Positions 1-10,408 of a stretch of DNA of 24,567 nt are shown here, piece after piece (the stretch's first letter is position 1; each line of letters starts with the position of its first letter). This DNA is from CAIOZW01 sp049317725. GTDB taxonomy: Bacteria; Acidobacteriota; Blastocatellia; RBC074. The DNA lies in assembly GCA_049317725.1 (NCBI GenBank), contig JBMOHS010000040.1, positions 1-24,567 on the forward strand. The letters run 5' to 3'. The notes below the pieces were generated by a model. The model was not told the DNA's origin and searched no databases. It saw nothing but the letters and a program-made list of their open reading frames with translations. The position numbers were made by a program, and so were the translations under genes.

Positions 1-980
1 ATCGACTGGGCCAGCAGGGGGGCGCTCATATTGGTCCCCCCATTAGCGGCGATGAAGTCCCGCCCGAGGATCGTTGCCGCGCCAAACCCGAGAAAGGTCG
101 TCAAGATGTAGAAGACACCGATGATGACCATGGCCCAGACGACACTGCGCCGCGCTGTCTGGGCATCTGGGACCGTGTAGAACCGGACCAGAATGTGCGG
201 CAGCCCTGCCGTCCCAAAGACGAGCGCCAGACCAAGGGAGATCAGGTCGAGTGCCCCGTACGGCGGTTTGTAGCGTAGCCCGGGAGTCAGAAAATTCTGC
301 GTGACGAGCTGGCCGGAGGCGTCGTGGTAGGTGACCTGCGTGATTGCCGTGAAGAACCGATCGAGGCTGAAGTCGAAATGGTTCAGCACCAGAAGACTGA
401 GCAGCACGGTCCCGCTGAGGAGAAGAATCGCCTTGATGATCTGGACCCAGGTCGTCGCCAGCATCCCGCCAAAGACGACGTAGACGATCATCAGAATCCC
501 GATTCCGATGACGGCCGCCTCGTAGGTGACACCCGTGCCCTTGAGGAGGAGGGAGACAAGGCTGCCTGCTCCGACCATCTGCGCAATCATGTAAAAGGTG
601 CTCACCGTCAACGTCGAGAGGGCACCCATCGCACGCACGGGGCGTGGTCGGAGGCGGTAGGCGAGGACATCCGCCATCGTGTACTTTCCCGCGTTGCGCA
701 AGGGTTCAGCGACGACCAGCAGCACGGTCAAGTAGGCCACCAGCCAGCCGACTGAGTACATGAAGCCGTCATATCCCTGGAAGGCGATGATGCCGGCGAT
801 CCCGAGAAAGGAGGCAGCGCTCATGTAATCGCCCGCAACCGCGATGCCATTTTGCCAAGCGGTCAGGGAACGTCCAGCGGCAAAGTAGGCACTCGAACCA
901 CTCGAACGGCGCGCGGCCCACCAAGTGACCCCAAGGGTGACGACGACAAAGAGAAGAAACATTCCCAACGAGGCAGCCAT
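1..980 (-). CDS. actP: Cation/acetate symporter ActP (sodium:solute symporter family), C-terminal part outside the window
   Basis: This is an inner-membrane SSS-family permease that takes up acetate and similar short carboxylates with a cation. Conceptual translation of the reverse strand from 980 starts MAASLGMFLLFVVVTLGV. It then shows family blocks very close to E. coli ActP: SAYFAAGRSLTAWQNGIAVA, GDYMSAASFLGIAG, AEPLRNAGKYTMADVL, MIAQMVGAG, VFGGMLATTWVQIIKA and, at the window edge, IAANGGTNMSAPLLAQ. The frame stayed open wherever I translated it. A strong ribosome site (AAAGGAGA) precedes the ATG. The gene starts 3 bases after the DUF485 gene, the usual yjcH-actP arrangement. About 326 codons are visible of a roughly 550-residue family; the rest lies beyond base 1. 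Family assignment is firm; acetate as substrate is inferred from similarity. Confidence 0.93.
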   Translation of the reverse strand, partial: MAASLGMFLLFVVVTLGVTWWAARRSSGSSAYFAAGRSLTAWQNGIAVAGDYMSAASFLGIAGIIAFQGYDGFMYSVGWLVAYLTVLLVVAEPLRNAGKYTMADVLAYRLRPRPVRAMGALSTLTVSTFYMIAQMVGAGSLVSLLLKGTGVTYEAAVIGIGILMIVYVVFGGMLATTWVQIIKAILLLSGTVLLSLLVLNHFDFSLDRFFTAITQVTYHDASGQLVTQNFLTPGLRYKPPYGALDLISLGLALVFGTAGLPHILVRFYTVPDAQTARRSVVWAMVIIGVFYILTTFLGFGAATILGRDFIAANGGTNMSAPLLAQS

Positions 981-983
981 GGT

Positions 984-1421
984 TCAGCGATCTCCTTTCG
1001 CTTGCTGGATGATCTGACGGGCTGCCCGATCGAAGCGGGCCGCCACCCGCAGGTAGAGGGCCGCCATCAGCCAGGCGACGAAGAACTGGGAAAGGGCAAA
1101 AAGATAAGCAAGGTTGACGACGCCCAAGACCTCCCGCCGCATCAACTCCGGAGCGTATCCAACCAGGAGGGGAAGGGCGAAGTAGTAACTAACGAAGAAG
1201 AGGATTGCCGGCAAGATGAAGCGCCGCTTGGCGGCGAGGAGGGAACGAAACTCTGCGGAGGCGGCGACGACTTCCCAATCGACCACATCCGGCTCCTCGT
1301 CGGCAGTTCGCTCGTGGGCGGGCTTCTCACCCGTCCGCCCGAGCGGGGCCACGTCCGTTGCCGCGCCCGTCATTGGAGTCAGATCATCACTCTCCCCACC
1401 CCATTGGTTCTGCTTTGCCAT
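984..1421 (-). CDS. DUF485 (YjcH-like) inner-membrane protein, partner of ActP
   Basis: A small DUF485 family membrane protein of 145 residues. It has a polar N-terminal stretch of about 60 residues, then two hydrophobic segments (around ILPAILFFVSYYFALPLLVG and VNLAYLFALSQFFVAWLMAA), and ends in a basic tail. Proteins of this family are almost always encoded just before acetate or solute symporters of the ActP type, as here, and are thought to assist or regulate the symporter; the mechanism is not known. I chose the ATG at 1421 because AAAGGGG lies 8 bases upstream; an in-frame ATG at 1475 lacks a ribosome site. The extended acidic N-terminus is longer than in E. coli YjcH (about 104 residues). 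Confidence 0.85.
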   Translation of the reverse strand: MAKQNQWGGESDDLTPMTGAATDVAPLGRTGEKPAHERTADEEPDVVDWEVVAASAEFRSLLAAKRRFILPAILFFVSYYFALPLLVGYAPELMRREVLGVVNLAYLFALSQFFVAWLMAALYLRVAARFDRAARQIIQQAKGDR

Positions 1422-1576
1422 CTTCAATGCCCCTTTTGTGCAATCGTTGATGCCCTTCCACCCCTTCCCCATCAATCAACGGAGAGAAAGGCGGGATCAG
1501 GACAGACCTGCTTTGCCTTGACGAGCCCGCATAGTAGCAGCATTGCCCAAAAATGAGAAAAGGACGGCAACGACAA

Positions 1577-3346
1577 TTAGCGATTCCCCCCCTCACCCCT
1601 CACCCCTCGCCCCTCGCCCCTCACCCCTTTTCGTAAATTAGGATAATGAGGAGCCCACATGCGTGAGGCGAGGCGGGCCTCGAGGACTGTCGTGGGAAGT
1701 GGATCGGCGTGGCCTGACCGGATGGCCTCTTCAGCGACGGCGAGTGCGACCTGTCGCGAGACCGCCCGGGCCTCGGTCAGTTCCGGATAGAGTGCCCCAT
1801 CCGGATGGCGCAAGGCTGGTGAGGCTTGACTGAGAACCCGCGCGGCGACGACGAACATGGCATTGGTGACTCGCCGCGCCTCGGCAGCGATGATGCCCAG
1901 ACCGACGCCGGGAAAGAGGAAGGCGTTGTTGCACTGGCCGATGCGGAAGGTCTGTCCCCTCAACGCCCCCTCCCCAGCCACGGCTGGGTAAGGGCTACCC
2001 GTTGCGACGAGGGCCCGTCCTTCCGTCCAATGGACGAGGTCGGCGGGCGTGGCCTCCGACTTCGAGGTCGGATTGGAGAGTGGAAAGATGATGGGGCGTT
2101 CGACGTAACGGGCCATTTCACGAACGACCGCCTCGGTGAAGGCGCCCGGTTGGGCGGAGGTTCCAATCAGGACGGTCGGCCGGACTTGTCGCACCACCTC
2201 CGGCAGGAGGAATCCTTCGGCCGTGGACGTCCAATCGGTCAATCGCGCGACCGGCTGGGCATAGCGCTGCTTGCCCGGCTCGAGCCGCACTCGCCCGGTG
2301 TGGACGAGGCCTTGACGGTCCACTTGCCAGATGGTCCGACAAGCCTCCTCTTCCCCGGTTCCCTCTTGTCGCATCGCCTCGACCAGTTGATCGGCGATCC
2401 CCGTCGCGGCGGCACCGGCCCCGAGCATGACGATGCGCTGATCGGAGAGGCGCTGCCCAAGCAGCCGTGTCGCCACCAGGAGCCCGGCCAGGGTGACGGC
2501 TCCCGTTCCCTGAATATCGTCATTGAAAGTGCAGAGCCGATCCCGGTAGCGCGCGAGCAGCGCCGGGGCATGCTCCTTCGAGAAGTCCTCCCATTGGAGA
2601 AGGACCTTGGGGAACTTGCGGATGACCGCCTCGACGAATGACTCGACGAAATCGTCGTAGGCGCGTCCCCGAATACGTTCGTGCCGCCATCCGAGATAGA
2701 GAGGATCGGCCAGCCGCTCCGGATTGTTCGTGCCGACGTCGAGGAGAATTGGCAAGGTCGTCCGCGGATGAATCCCTGCGCAGAGCGTGTAGAGGGAGAG
2801 CTTGCCAACCGGGATCCCCATCCCTCCAACCCCCTGATCCCCAAGACCAAGGATGCGCTCACCATCCGTCACGACGATCACCGCTACCTCTTGGCGAGGG
2901 CTGTTGTCGAGGATCGCTGGGATCTCCCGCCGGTGTGGATAGGCGAGATAGAGCCCCCGTGGCCGCCGAAAGATATGGCTATAGACCTGACAGCCGAGCC
3001 CGACTGTCGGCGTGTAGATGATCGGCATCATCTCGGCGATGTGTCTCTCGACCAGTCGATAGAAGAGAACCTCGTTGCGATCCTGAAGAGCGGTCAAGTA
3101 GACGTACTTCTCAAGCGGCGAGGGAAGACGGGAGAAGTTTTCGTAGGCACGGATGACCTGCTCTTCGAGAGAGGAACTGTGATACGGCAGCAGTCCGAGC
3201 AGTCCGAAGGCGCGACGCTCGGCCTCAGGAAAAGCACTCCCTTTGTTGAGCAACGGATCCTCAAGGAGGTCTTGGCCTGTCACGTCGACCTCCAGCTCTT
3301 CGACTTCTCTCGGCTCACCTGAGCCTTCTCCTGCGATATTTGGCAT
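1577..3346 (-). CDS. maeA: NAD-dependent malic enzyme (malate oxidoreductase, decarboxylating)
   Basis: Converts malate to pyruvate and CO2 with reduction of NAD(P)+, linking the TCA cycle to pyruvate; cytosolic. The 589-residue protein is of the large MaeA/SfcA type (E. coli 565). Visible landmarks are IIYTPTVG with the catalytic Tyr, GIPVGKLSLYTLCAGI with the catalytic Lys, QWEDFSKEHA and FNDDIQGTG with the metal ligands, and GAGAAATGIADQ as the NAD-binding loop. I took the ATG at 3346 because AGGAGG precedes it. The protein's own sequence appears to end near MWAPHYPNL; the last ~20 residues (KGVRGEGRGVRGEGGNR) are read through a 7-base tandem repeat, so the natural C-terminus has been extended by repeat DNA. 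Its position beside actP suits growth on acetate or dicarboxylates. Cofactor preference (NAD or NADP) is not settled by sequence alone. Confidence 0.94.
   Translation of the reverse strand: MPNIAGEGSGEPREVEELEVDVTGQDLLEDPLLNKGSAFPEAERRAFGLLGLLPYHSSSLEEQVIRAYENFSRLPSPLEKYVYLTALQDRNEVLFYRLVERHIAEMMPIIYTPTVGLGCQVYSHIFRRPRGLYLAYPHRREIPAILDNSPRQEVAVIVVTDGERILGLGDQGVGGMGIPVGKLSLYTLCAGIHPRTTLPILLDVGTNNPERLADPLYLGWRHERIRGRAYDDFVESFVEAVIRKFPKVLLQWEDFSKEHAPALLARYRDRLCTFNDDIQGTGAVTLAGLLVATRLLGQRLSDQRIVMLGAGAAATGIADQLVEAMRQEGTGEEEACRTIWQVDRQGLVHTGRVRLEPGKQRYAQPVARLTDWTSTAEGFLLPEVVRQVRPTVLIGTSAQPGAFTEAVVREMARYVERPIIFPLSNPTSKSEATPADLVHWTEGRALVATGSPYPAVAGEGALRGQTFRIGQCNNAFLFPGVGLGIIAAEARRVTNAMFVVAARVLSQASPALRHPDGALYPELTEARAVSRQVALAVAEEAIRSGHADPLPTTVLEARLASRMWAPHYPNLRKGVRGEGRGVRGEGGNR
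1589..1628. repeat. Heptanucleotide tandem repeat (CCCCTCA/G), about 5.7 copies
   Basis: Five consecutive 7-bp units CCCCTCA, CCCCTCA, CCCCTCG, CCCCTCG, CCCCTCA are followed by CCCCT. The minus strand reads as runs of GGGG separated by TGA or CGA, which fits a four-or-more-run G-quadruplex with 3-base loops. The array lies wholly inside the 3' end of the malic enzyme reading frame, just before its TAA. Confidence 0.95.
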
Positions 3347-3480
3347 TGCTCTCTCCTCCTCTTTCTTGGCCTTCTTGTTTAGGGGCGGGCCTCGGAAAAA
3401 GCAAGGCGTGTGCCGCTTGCCAACAGAGGAGTCCAGGGATCCACGCGCCAAGGTAGGGGGCAGAGCCTCATCCCTGGTGG

Positions 3481-3509
3481 GCTTTTCCGCGGTGGAGATG
3501 GGGAAAAGC
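3481..3509. repeat. Inverted repeat (8-bp arms) between divergent malic enzyme and PhyH genes
   Basis: GCTTTTCC (3481-3488) and GGAAAAGC (3502-3509) are exact inverted copies around a 13-base spacer. It sits in the 305-bp divergent intergenic region (3347-3651). It could be an operator or a leader hairpin of either gene; no regulator is recognisable from the sequence. Apart from this and the candidate promoter at 3557-3585 I see nothing else in the gap. Confidence 0.4.
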
Positions 3510-3556
3510 GCTCTTCTCCAGCGGTTTTTCCAGACGAGGGAGCCCTGGGTGGCCAG

Positions 3557-3585
3557 TTGCCGAGGGGCGTGGTTTGCGGCACAAT
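3557..3585 (+). promoter_or_regulatory. Candidate sigma70-type promoter for the PhyH gene
   Basis: TTGCCG (3557-3562), a 17-base spacer, then CACAAT (3580-3585). Each box matches 4 of 6 consensus positions at ideal spacing. The predicted start would leave a leader of about 60 bases before the gene at 3652. The match is moderate and could be chance. Confidence 0.35.
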
Positions 3586-3651
3586 GTTGCCTCATTGGCG
3601 TTCCAAAGCGAAACATGGATCGATTCCTGGAGGGGAAGGAGGGCGTAGCCC

Positions 3652-4479
<828 letters not shown>

Positions 4480-4533
4480 CGACAGGCGAGTGTCCCACGA
4501 TTCTTGTCCAGTAAGATTTGAAGGCATCGACCT

Positions 4534-5642
<1,109 letters not shown>

Positions 5643-5646
<4 letters not shown>

Positions 5647-6152
5647 AGACCGCCCCCTCTCTCTCTTGCCTCCCCCCCGAATCTGACCGGGGGACAGCCT
5701 CTGGGTCTCCAGGGTCGGCAATCACACCTCGCCTGCTTGTCGCGCTGCTCCTCAAAGCTTTGCTGGAGATTGGTCTGCTGGTCTTTCTGGCGAGCCTGAC
5801 GAGCTATGTCACGTTCCCCCCGGGGCTGCGGGGGGCGATCGACCGAGCCACGCCGGCGGAGGTGAGGGGGTGGGCCTTCAACGAAGCTACCCCACGAGAC
5901 GCGGTCACCGTACAGCTCTTCCTGAATGGGCGATTCGAGGCCTCCGTGCGGGCCGATAGCCCCCGCCCCGACTTGGTCACGGCGGGGGTCACGTCCAGCC
6001 CTGGTCACGGATTCGTCTTTTCCCTGGAAGGAGCCGCTCTCGCCCCCGGCCCCCATCGCGTTGAGGTCTTTGCCCTCCATTTCCCACCCGGAGGTACCCG
6101 AGTGCTGATTCCCCTCTCGACCAGTCCAAGAAGTTTTTGGGTCGAACGTTGA
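5643..6152 (+). CDS. Small membrane-anchored protein with a GWA-type beta-sandwich domain, function unknown
   Basis: A 169-residue protein with an N-terminal cytoplasmic-type segment rich in Ser/Pro/Gly, one strong transmembrane segment (about 31-55) and a C-terminal domain of about 100 residues. The domain carries VRGWAFNEATPRDAVTVQLF, RADSPRPDL and GHGFVFSLEG, the pattern 'GWA ... RPDL ... GHGF' that I know from beta-sandwich modules in many secreted or surface proteins of unknown role. I chose the ATG at 5643, which overlaps the upstream TGA as ATGA and has GGAGAGG upstream; an ATG at 5607 lies inside the preceding gene. The overlap implies translational coupling to the phosphotransferase. 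No catalytic residues are recognisable. Confidence 0.75.
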
Positions 6153-6500
6153 ATCGCCGTCCGTCTATCTTGAAGCCCATCTGCACTGGTAGTAGCATGA
6201 CAGATTCTGTCGGTCTCAGAGCGCTTCTGACACGGGACTCATCGCGAGTGGAAGTGGTGATGATCGACAACCAGCAGGCCGGTCTTTCCTTCCCTTGAAG
6301 TTTGGCGCTGGTGTCAGCCCCCTTCTCCGACGAGGAAGCCTGGTCCAATGCCGCGAGCCCCCTCCCGACATCAAGGGGACTGATCCGCCCCAGTGGGGCA
6401 TCAATGGGGCGAGGCGCGGGGATCCACCGGTACCGGATATCCTACCCACACGATCGATGGTCAAGCATTGAGCGTCGACGAACCACGACCGAGGTGACCG
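6153..6500. other. 348-bp intergenic region before the kinase gene, no gene seen
   Basis: No convincing coding frame or RNA gene is visible. It holds a short hairpin GCCCC-AGT-GGGGC at 6387-6399 and a nearly palindromic TCAGAGCGCTTCTGA at 6218-6232. Several other GGGG and CCCC runs nearby (6349-6421) could pair in alternative ways. I find no good -35/-10 pair and no recognisable Mg2+ sensor (M-box) pattern, although a magnesium transporter lies downstream. Confidence 0.4.
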
Positions 6501-9029
6501 ATGGTTTCGCTCGCACCAGGCACAACCCTCCAGCACTACCGCATCCTCGAGCAACTCGGGCAGGGCGGGCAAGCCACCGCCTATCGCGCGGAGGACACCC
6601 GGCTTCACCGTCAAGTGGTCCTCAAGACGCTCCATCCGGAGCAGGCAACCTCCGAGCGGGCACGACGCCGTTTCGAGCAGGAGGCCCGCCTCGCCTCGTC
6701 GCTCGACCATCCCAACATCTGCGCGATCTATGACGTGGGGGAGTCGAGCGGGATCTACTACATCGTTATGCCCTTCATCGAAGGGCGGACGCTGAAAGAG
6801 GTCATCCATCGGCGCCCCCTCGAACTGCCCGGGGCGCTCTCAATCGCCATCCAACTGGCCGACGCGATTGCCAGCGCGCACGCGCGAGGGATTGTGCATC
6901 GCGATATCAAGCCAACCAACGTCATGGTCACGGAGCGAGGACAGGTCAAAGTGCTCGACTTTGGGCTGGCCAAGATGCTGGAGGGGGAAGGAGAGGGGGC
7001 AATTCAGGCCGACGCCTCCCTGACAGAGGTTGGCGCCCCCTTTGGAACGATCGGATACGGATCTCCCGAACAAGCGACGGGAGAGCGGGTCGATCATCGT
7101 ACGGACATCTTCAGCCTCGGGGTCGTGCTCTATGAGATGGTCACCGGGCAGCCCCCCTTCACCGGACGGAACCGGATCGAGATCATGCAGGCGGTCATCA
7201 ACGATCGACCAACACCGATCAGCGATCTGGTCGCCTCATCTCCATTCGGATTGCAGAACCTCCTGGACCGCGCCCTGGCCCGCCGACCCAAGGACCGGTT
7301 CCCGACAATGGCCGCGATGCTCGAAGAGTTGAAAGGGTTGATGCGGCAAGTTGCTGGGGAATCTGGAGTGCTGCCAACGGAAGTATCATCGACCCTGATC
7401 GCACCTCAGTCCGCCCGGACCAGTTGGCGATTGACGAGCACACTGGGCCGGTTGTTCGGAGGTGGGGTCTTCGGAATCGCCCGGCGGTCGCGGGGAGGCG
7501 AGCGGGGCAGAGGCGACGGCAACGCCGAGCCACAGAACGTCGAGGAGCCGCTCTCACCATTGTCGCTGAGCCAGCGAAGTCAGAGTGGAAGCACGAGCCG
7601 TCCCTCTTCCTGGGGAAGTGAGCCACGGCGTAGCCTCGCCGTGCTGCCGTTCCAGAACCTCTCGCGCAATGCGGAGGACAACTTCTACGAGTTCTCCCTC
7701 GCTGACGGCTTGATCACCGAATTGGCCAACCTCCGATCGATTGTCGTCCGCCCCTCGCAGTACATTGCCCTCTACACCGGCCAACAGGTCGACCCCCGGC
7801 AGATCGGGCAAGAGCTGGCGGTCAATACCGTCCTCACCGGCAGCTTCATCAAGAGTGGGGAACGGTTTCGCGTGACGACCCAACTGATCGACATCTCGAC
7901 CGGGAAGATGCTCTGGAGCGAGCGGATCGATCTCGACTCGCGCGATGTGATCACCATCCAGGACACGATCGCCGAACGGGTCATCGCCGGGCTGCGCCTG
8001 CGACTCACCGAGGAGGAACAGAAACGGATCGACCGCCCGCTCACCTCGAGCAATGAGGCCTATGAGTTCTACCTCCGCGGACGGGATCTGCTCTTCCAAT
8101 ACATGTCGCAGACCTTCAACGACCGTGACCTCGACGACGCCATCAAGATGTTCCAGGAGGCGATCCGCATCGACCCTGACTTTGCGCGAGCGCACTACAC
8201 GCTGGGGCGGTGCTACATTCACCACGGACAGGGATACGGGGGGACGGAATACTTCGCCCTCGCCGAGCATTCGCTGCGCCGGGCGATCGAACTCGATCCA
8301 GAGCTGCCAGGTGCCCATCTGCAGATGGTCTATGTCTACCTCAACCGTGGGGAGAAGGATCTCGCCCTGGCGACCCTCGCCGAGGTCCGACGCAAGGCAC
8401 CCAACGACCCAACGGTCTTCATCGTCGCCGGGATGCTCTACCGACTGAACGGACTCTACGACCGTGCGCTCAAACAGTACGAGCGATTGGTCGAGCTCAG
8501 CCCGCGCGACATCGTCATTGCCGGCTACAACCGCGGCCGGATCCTGACGTATCGGCACGAGTATGAAGCCGCGCTCGAGGCCTTCGAGGAGGCCCGTCGC
8601 GTCGAGCCCGACCACCCTTTGATCCGGACCTTCCTGGCGGTCACCTACTTCACGATGGGACGAATCGACGATTGCTGCCAGTTGGTCGAAGAGATTCTCC
8701 TGCAGCATCCCCATTTTGACCCCCTGCATATTCTGCGAGGCTGGTGCTACAGCGCACGAGGTGCCCACGAGCAGGCACTGGCGGTGATTACAGACCAGGT
8801 CAAAGAGACCGCGGCGGCCGATCACGACATCGCCGTCTGGCTCGCCTCCCTCTATGCCATGGAACATCGGCGAGACGAGGCGATCTCCTGGGTCCGCCAA
8901 GCGATTCGCCTGGGCAACGAGAACTATCCGATGTTTGCGGATAACAACCGCCTCGACAATTTGCGCTCGGACCTGCGCTTTGTCGATCTCCTGACGGACC
9001 TCAGAAAGAAATGGGAAGAGAGGAGGTGA
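6501..9029 (+). CDS. Soluble Ser/Thr protein kinase with TolB-like region and C-terminal TPR repeats
   Basis: An 842-residue Hanks-type kinase. The kinase domain spans about 13-275 with glycine loop LGQGGQATAY, Lys42 (VVLK), alpha-C Glu61, HRDIKPTNV (Asp135, Asn140), DFG (153-155), GTIGYGSPEQ and DIFSLGVVLYEM, so it should be active. A Pro/Ser/Arg-rich linker (about 285-375) follows. Then comes a TolB-N/FlgO-like region (about 376-505, beginning RSLAVLPFQNLS with ADGLITELA) and at least six TPR-like helices (about 517-800). This layout is widespread in Acidobacteriota-like genomes, where a transmembrane helix usually separates kinase and sensor. Here I see no such helix, so the protein looks cytoplasmic. 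Targets are unknown; MgtE starts 4 bases after the stop, with its ribosome site overlapping this gene's end. Confidence 0.93.
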   Translation: MVSLAPGTTLQHYRILEQLGQGGQATAYRAEDTRLHRQVVLKTLHPEQATSERARRRFEQEARLASSLDHPNICAIYDVGESSGIYYIVMPFIEGRTLKEVIHRRPLELPGALSIAIQLADAIASAHARGIVHRDIKPTNVMVTERGQVKVLDFGLAKMLEGEGEGAIQADASLTEVGAPFGTIGYGSPEQATGERVDHRTDIFSLGVVLYEMVTGQPPFTGRNRIEIMQAVINDRPTPISDLVASSPFGLQNLLDRALARRPKDRFPTMAAMLEELKGLMRQVAGESGVLPTEVSSTLIAPQSARTSWRLTSTLGRLFGGGVFGIARRSRGGERGRGDGNAEPQNVEEPLSPLSLSQRSQSGSTSRPSSWGSEPRRSLAVLPFQNLSRNAEDNFYEFSLADGLITELANLRSIVVRPSQYIALYTGQQVDPRQIGQELAVNTVLTGSFIKSGERFRVTTQLIDISTGKMLWSERIDLDSRDVITIQDTIAERVIAGLRLRLTEEEQKRIDRPLTSSNEAYEFYLRGRDLLFQYMSQTFNDRDLDDAIKMFQEAIRIDPDFARAHYTLGRCYIHHGQGYGGTEYFALAEHSLRRAIELDPELPGAHLQMVYVYLNRGEKDLALATLAEVRRKAPNDPTVFIVAGMLYRLNGLYDRALKQYERLVELSPRDIVIAGYNRGRILTYRHEYEAALEAFEEARRVEPDHPLIRTFLAVTYFTMGRIDDCCQLVEEILLQHPHFDPLHILRGWCYSARGAHEQALAVITDQVKETAAADHDIAVWLASLYAMEHRRDEAISWVRQAIRLGNENYPMFADNNRLDNLRSDLRFVDLLTDLRKKWEERR

Positions 9030-9033
9030 GGGG

Positions 9034-10392
9034 ATGACGCCACTGGAAGAGCTGCGGGAACGCATCAACCTGCGACTGGAAGAGAGCTTTGTCGGCATCA
9101 GCGAACAGGTCATGGACTTGGCGCCAGCCGATCTGGTTGAGCTGCTCAACCAGCTCAACCTGGTCGAGGCGGCAACCGTATTGATGATGTTGCCGATTGC
9201 ACGGGCAGTCGAGTTGATCGACCTGCCAAGCATGTCACGCCGCAGCGCCATCCTCGAGAAGCTCGATCCGGGTCGAGCCGCGCGGGTCATCGAGGAGCTA
9301 TCGGCAGACGAACGGACCGACGTCATCCAGCAGATGGGCTTGACGGAGCGGCGACGGATTCTGGCCAAGGTCAGCAACGAGGTCAAGGCGGAACTCGAAC
9401 ACCTCCTCCAGTACGAAGAGCACACGGCTGGGGGGATCATGACGACGGAGCTGATGCAGCTCGACCCGGGCTGGACCGTCGGAGAAGCGCTCAAGCACAT
9501 CCGCGCCGTGGCGCGTGAGAAGGAATCGGTCTACGCCTGCTTTGTGCTCGATCCGCCGACCGGCCAACTGCTGGGATCTGTCTCGTTGCGAGACTTGGTC
9601 ATGGCCGACATGCATCAACCTGTGACAGAAGTGATGCGGCGCAAACCGGTCACCGTCAATGCACTCGACGATCAGGAGACCGTTGCCAAGAAGATCGCCA
9701 AGTATGACCTGCTCGCCGTGCCGGTCGTCAACGACGAGGGGATGGTGGTAGGGATCGTCACGGTCGACGATGTGATCGACGTCTTCATCGAGGAACAGAC
9801 CGAGGACATCCTGCGAATGGCGGCGGTGGAGCCGGGAGCACTCGACCGACCCTACTTCGACAACCCCATCTTCCGCGTCGTCCGGAATCGCATCGGCTGG
9901 CTCCTCTTTCTCTTTGTCGCGGGAACACTGACGAGCAAGGTACTCCACAGCTACGAGGAGGAGCTGAAGGTGGTGGTTGCCCTCAACTTCTTCGTGCCTC
10001 TCTTGATCGGGACGGGAGGAAACGCGGGGGCGCAAACGGTGATGACCGTCATCCGGAGCCTCTCCTTGGGGGAGATCGGTGTCCGGCATGCTTGGCGGGT
10101 CGTGCTGCGGGAGGGGATGACGGGACTGCTGGTCGGCCTGCTCCTCTCGACGGTGGCATTCGGACAAGCCTACTGGATCACGCACGATCTCTTCCTGGCC
10201 GCGACGATTGCCGCGACGATCTGTGCCATCTGTGTCTGGTCGACCGCGGTGGGGGCGATCATTCCGATTCTGGCGGATTCGGTCGGGCTCGATCCAGCCC
10301 TGCTCTCCGCGCCCCTGATTACGACGCTCGTCGACGCAACTGGTCTCCTCATCTACCTCTCAATCGCCAGGGCAATTCTCGATCAGATCTAG
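9034..10392 (+). CDS. mgtE: Magnesium transporter MgtE
   Basis: A 452-residue Mg2+ channel/transporter. The parts in order are an N-terminal helical superhelix domain (about 1-130; GRAARVIEELSADERTDVIQ), a CBS pair (about 135-255; MTTELMQLDPGWTVGEAL, VTEVMRRKPVTVNALDDQET), a plug helix and five transmembrane helices (about 285-452). The pore block LLIGTGGNAGAQTVMTVIRS and VWSTAVGAIIPILADSVGLDPAL are characteristic. In this family the N and CBS domains bind Mg2+ and close the pore when the ion is plentiful. Ribosome site AGGAGGTGA spans the stop of the upstream kinase gene, so the two are probably co-translated. Length and motifs are complete. Confidence 0.95.
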   Translation: MTPLEELRERINLRLEESFVGISEQVMDLAPADLVELLNQLNLVEAATVLMMLPIARAVELIDLPSMSRRSAILEKLDPGRAARVIEELSADERTDVIQQMGLTERRRILAKVSNEVKAELEHLLQYEEHTAGGIMTTELMQLDPGWTVGEALKHIRAVAREKESVYACFVLDPPTGQLLGSVSLRDLVMADMHQPVTEVMRRKPVTVNALDDQETVAKKIAKYDLLAVPVVNDEGMVVGIVTVDDVIDVFIEEQTEDILRMAAVEPGALDRPYFDNPIFRVVRNRIGWLLFLFVAGTLTSKVLHSYEEELKVVVALNFFVPLLIGTGGNAGAQTVMTVIRSLSLGEIGVRHAWRVVLREGMTGLLVGLLLSTVAFGQAYWITHDLFLAATIAATICAICVWSTAVGAIIPILADSVGLDPALLSAPLITTLVDATGLLIYLSIARAILDQI

Positions 10393-10408
10393 AGTGGAGG
10401 GGAGACTC

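Noticed and set aside
6153..6500. Possible Mg2+ riboswitch (M-box) before the kinase-mgtE genes
   Set aside because: Short G/C hairpins are present but none of the conserved M-box core pattern is recognisable, and mgtE is the second gene 2.5 kb away.
7554..9500. Long open frame (648 codons) on the minus strand opposite the kinase gene
   Set aside because: It runs antisense to well-conserved kinase, TPR and MgtE codons and has no recognisable domains. Long antisense frames are common in GC-rich genes.
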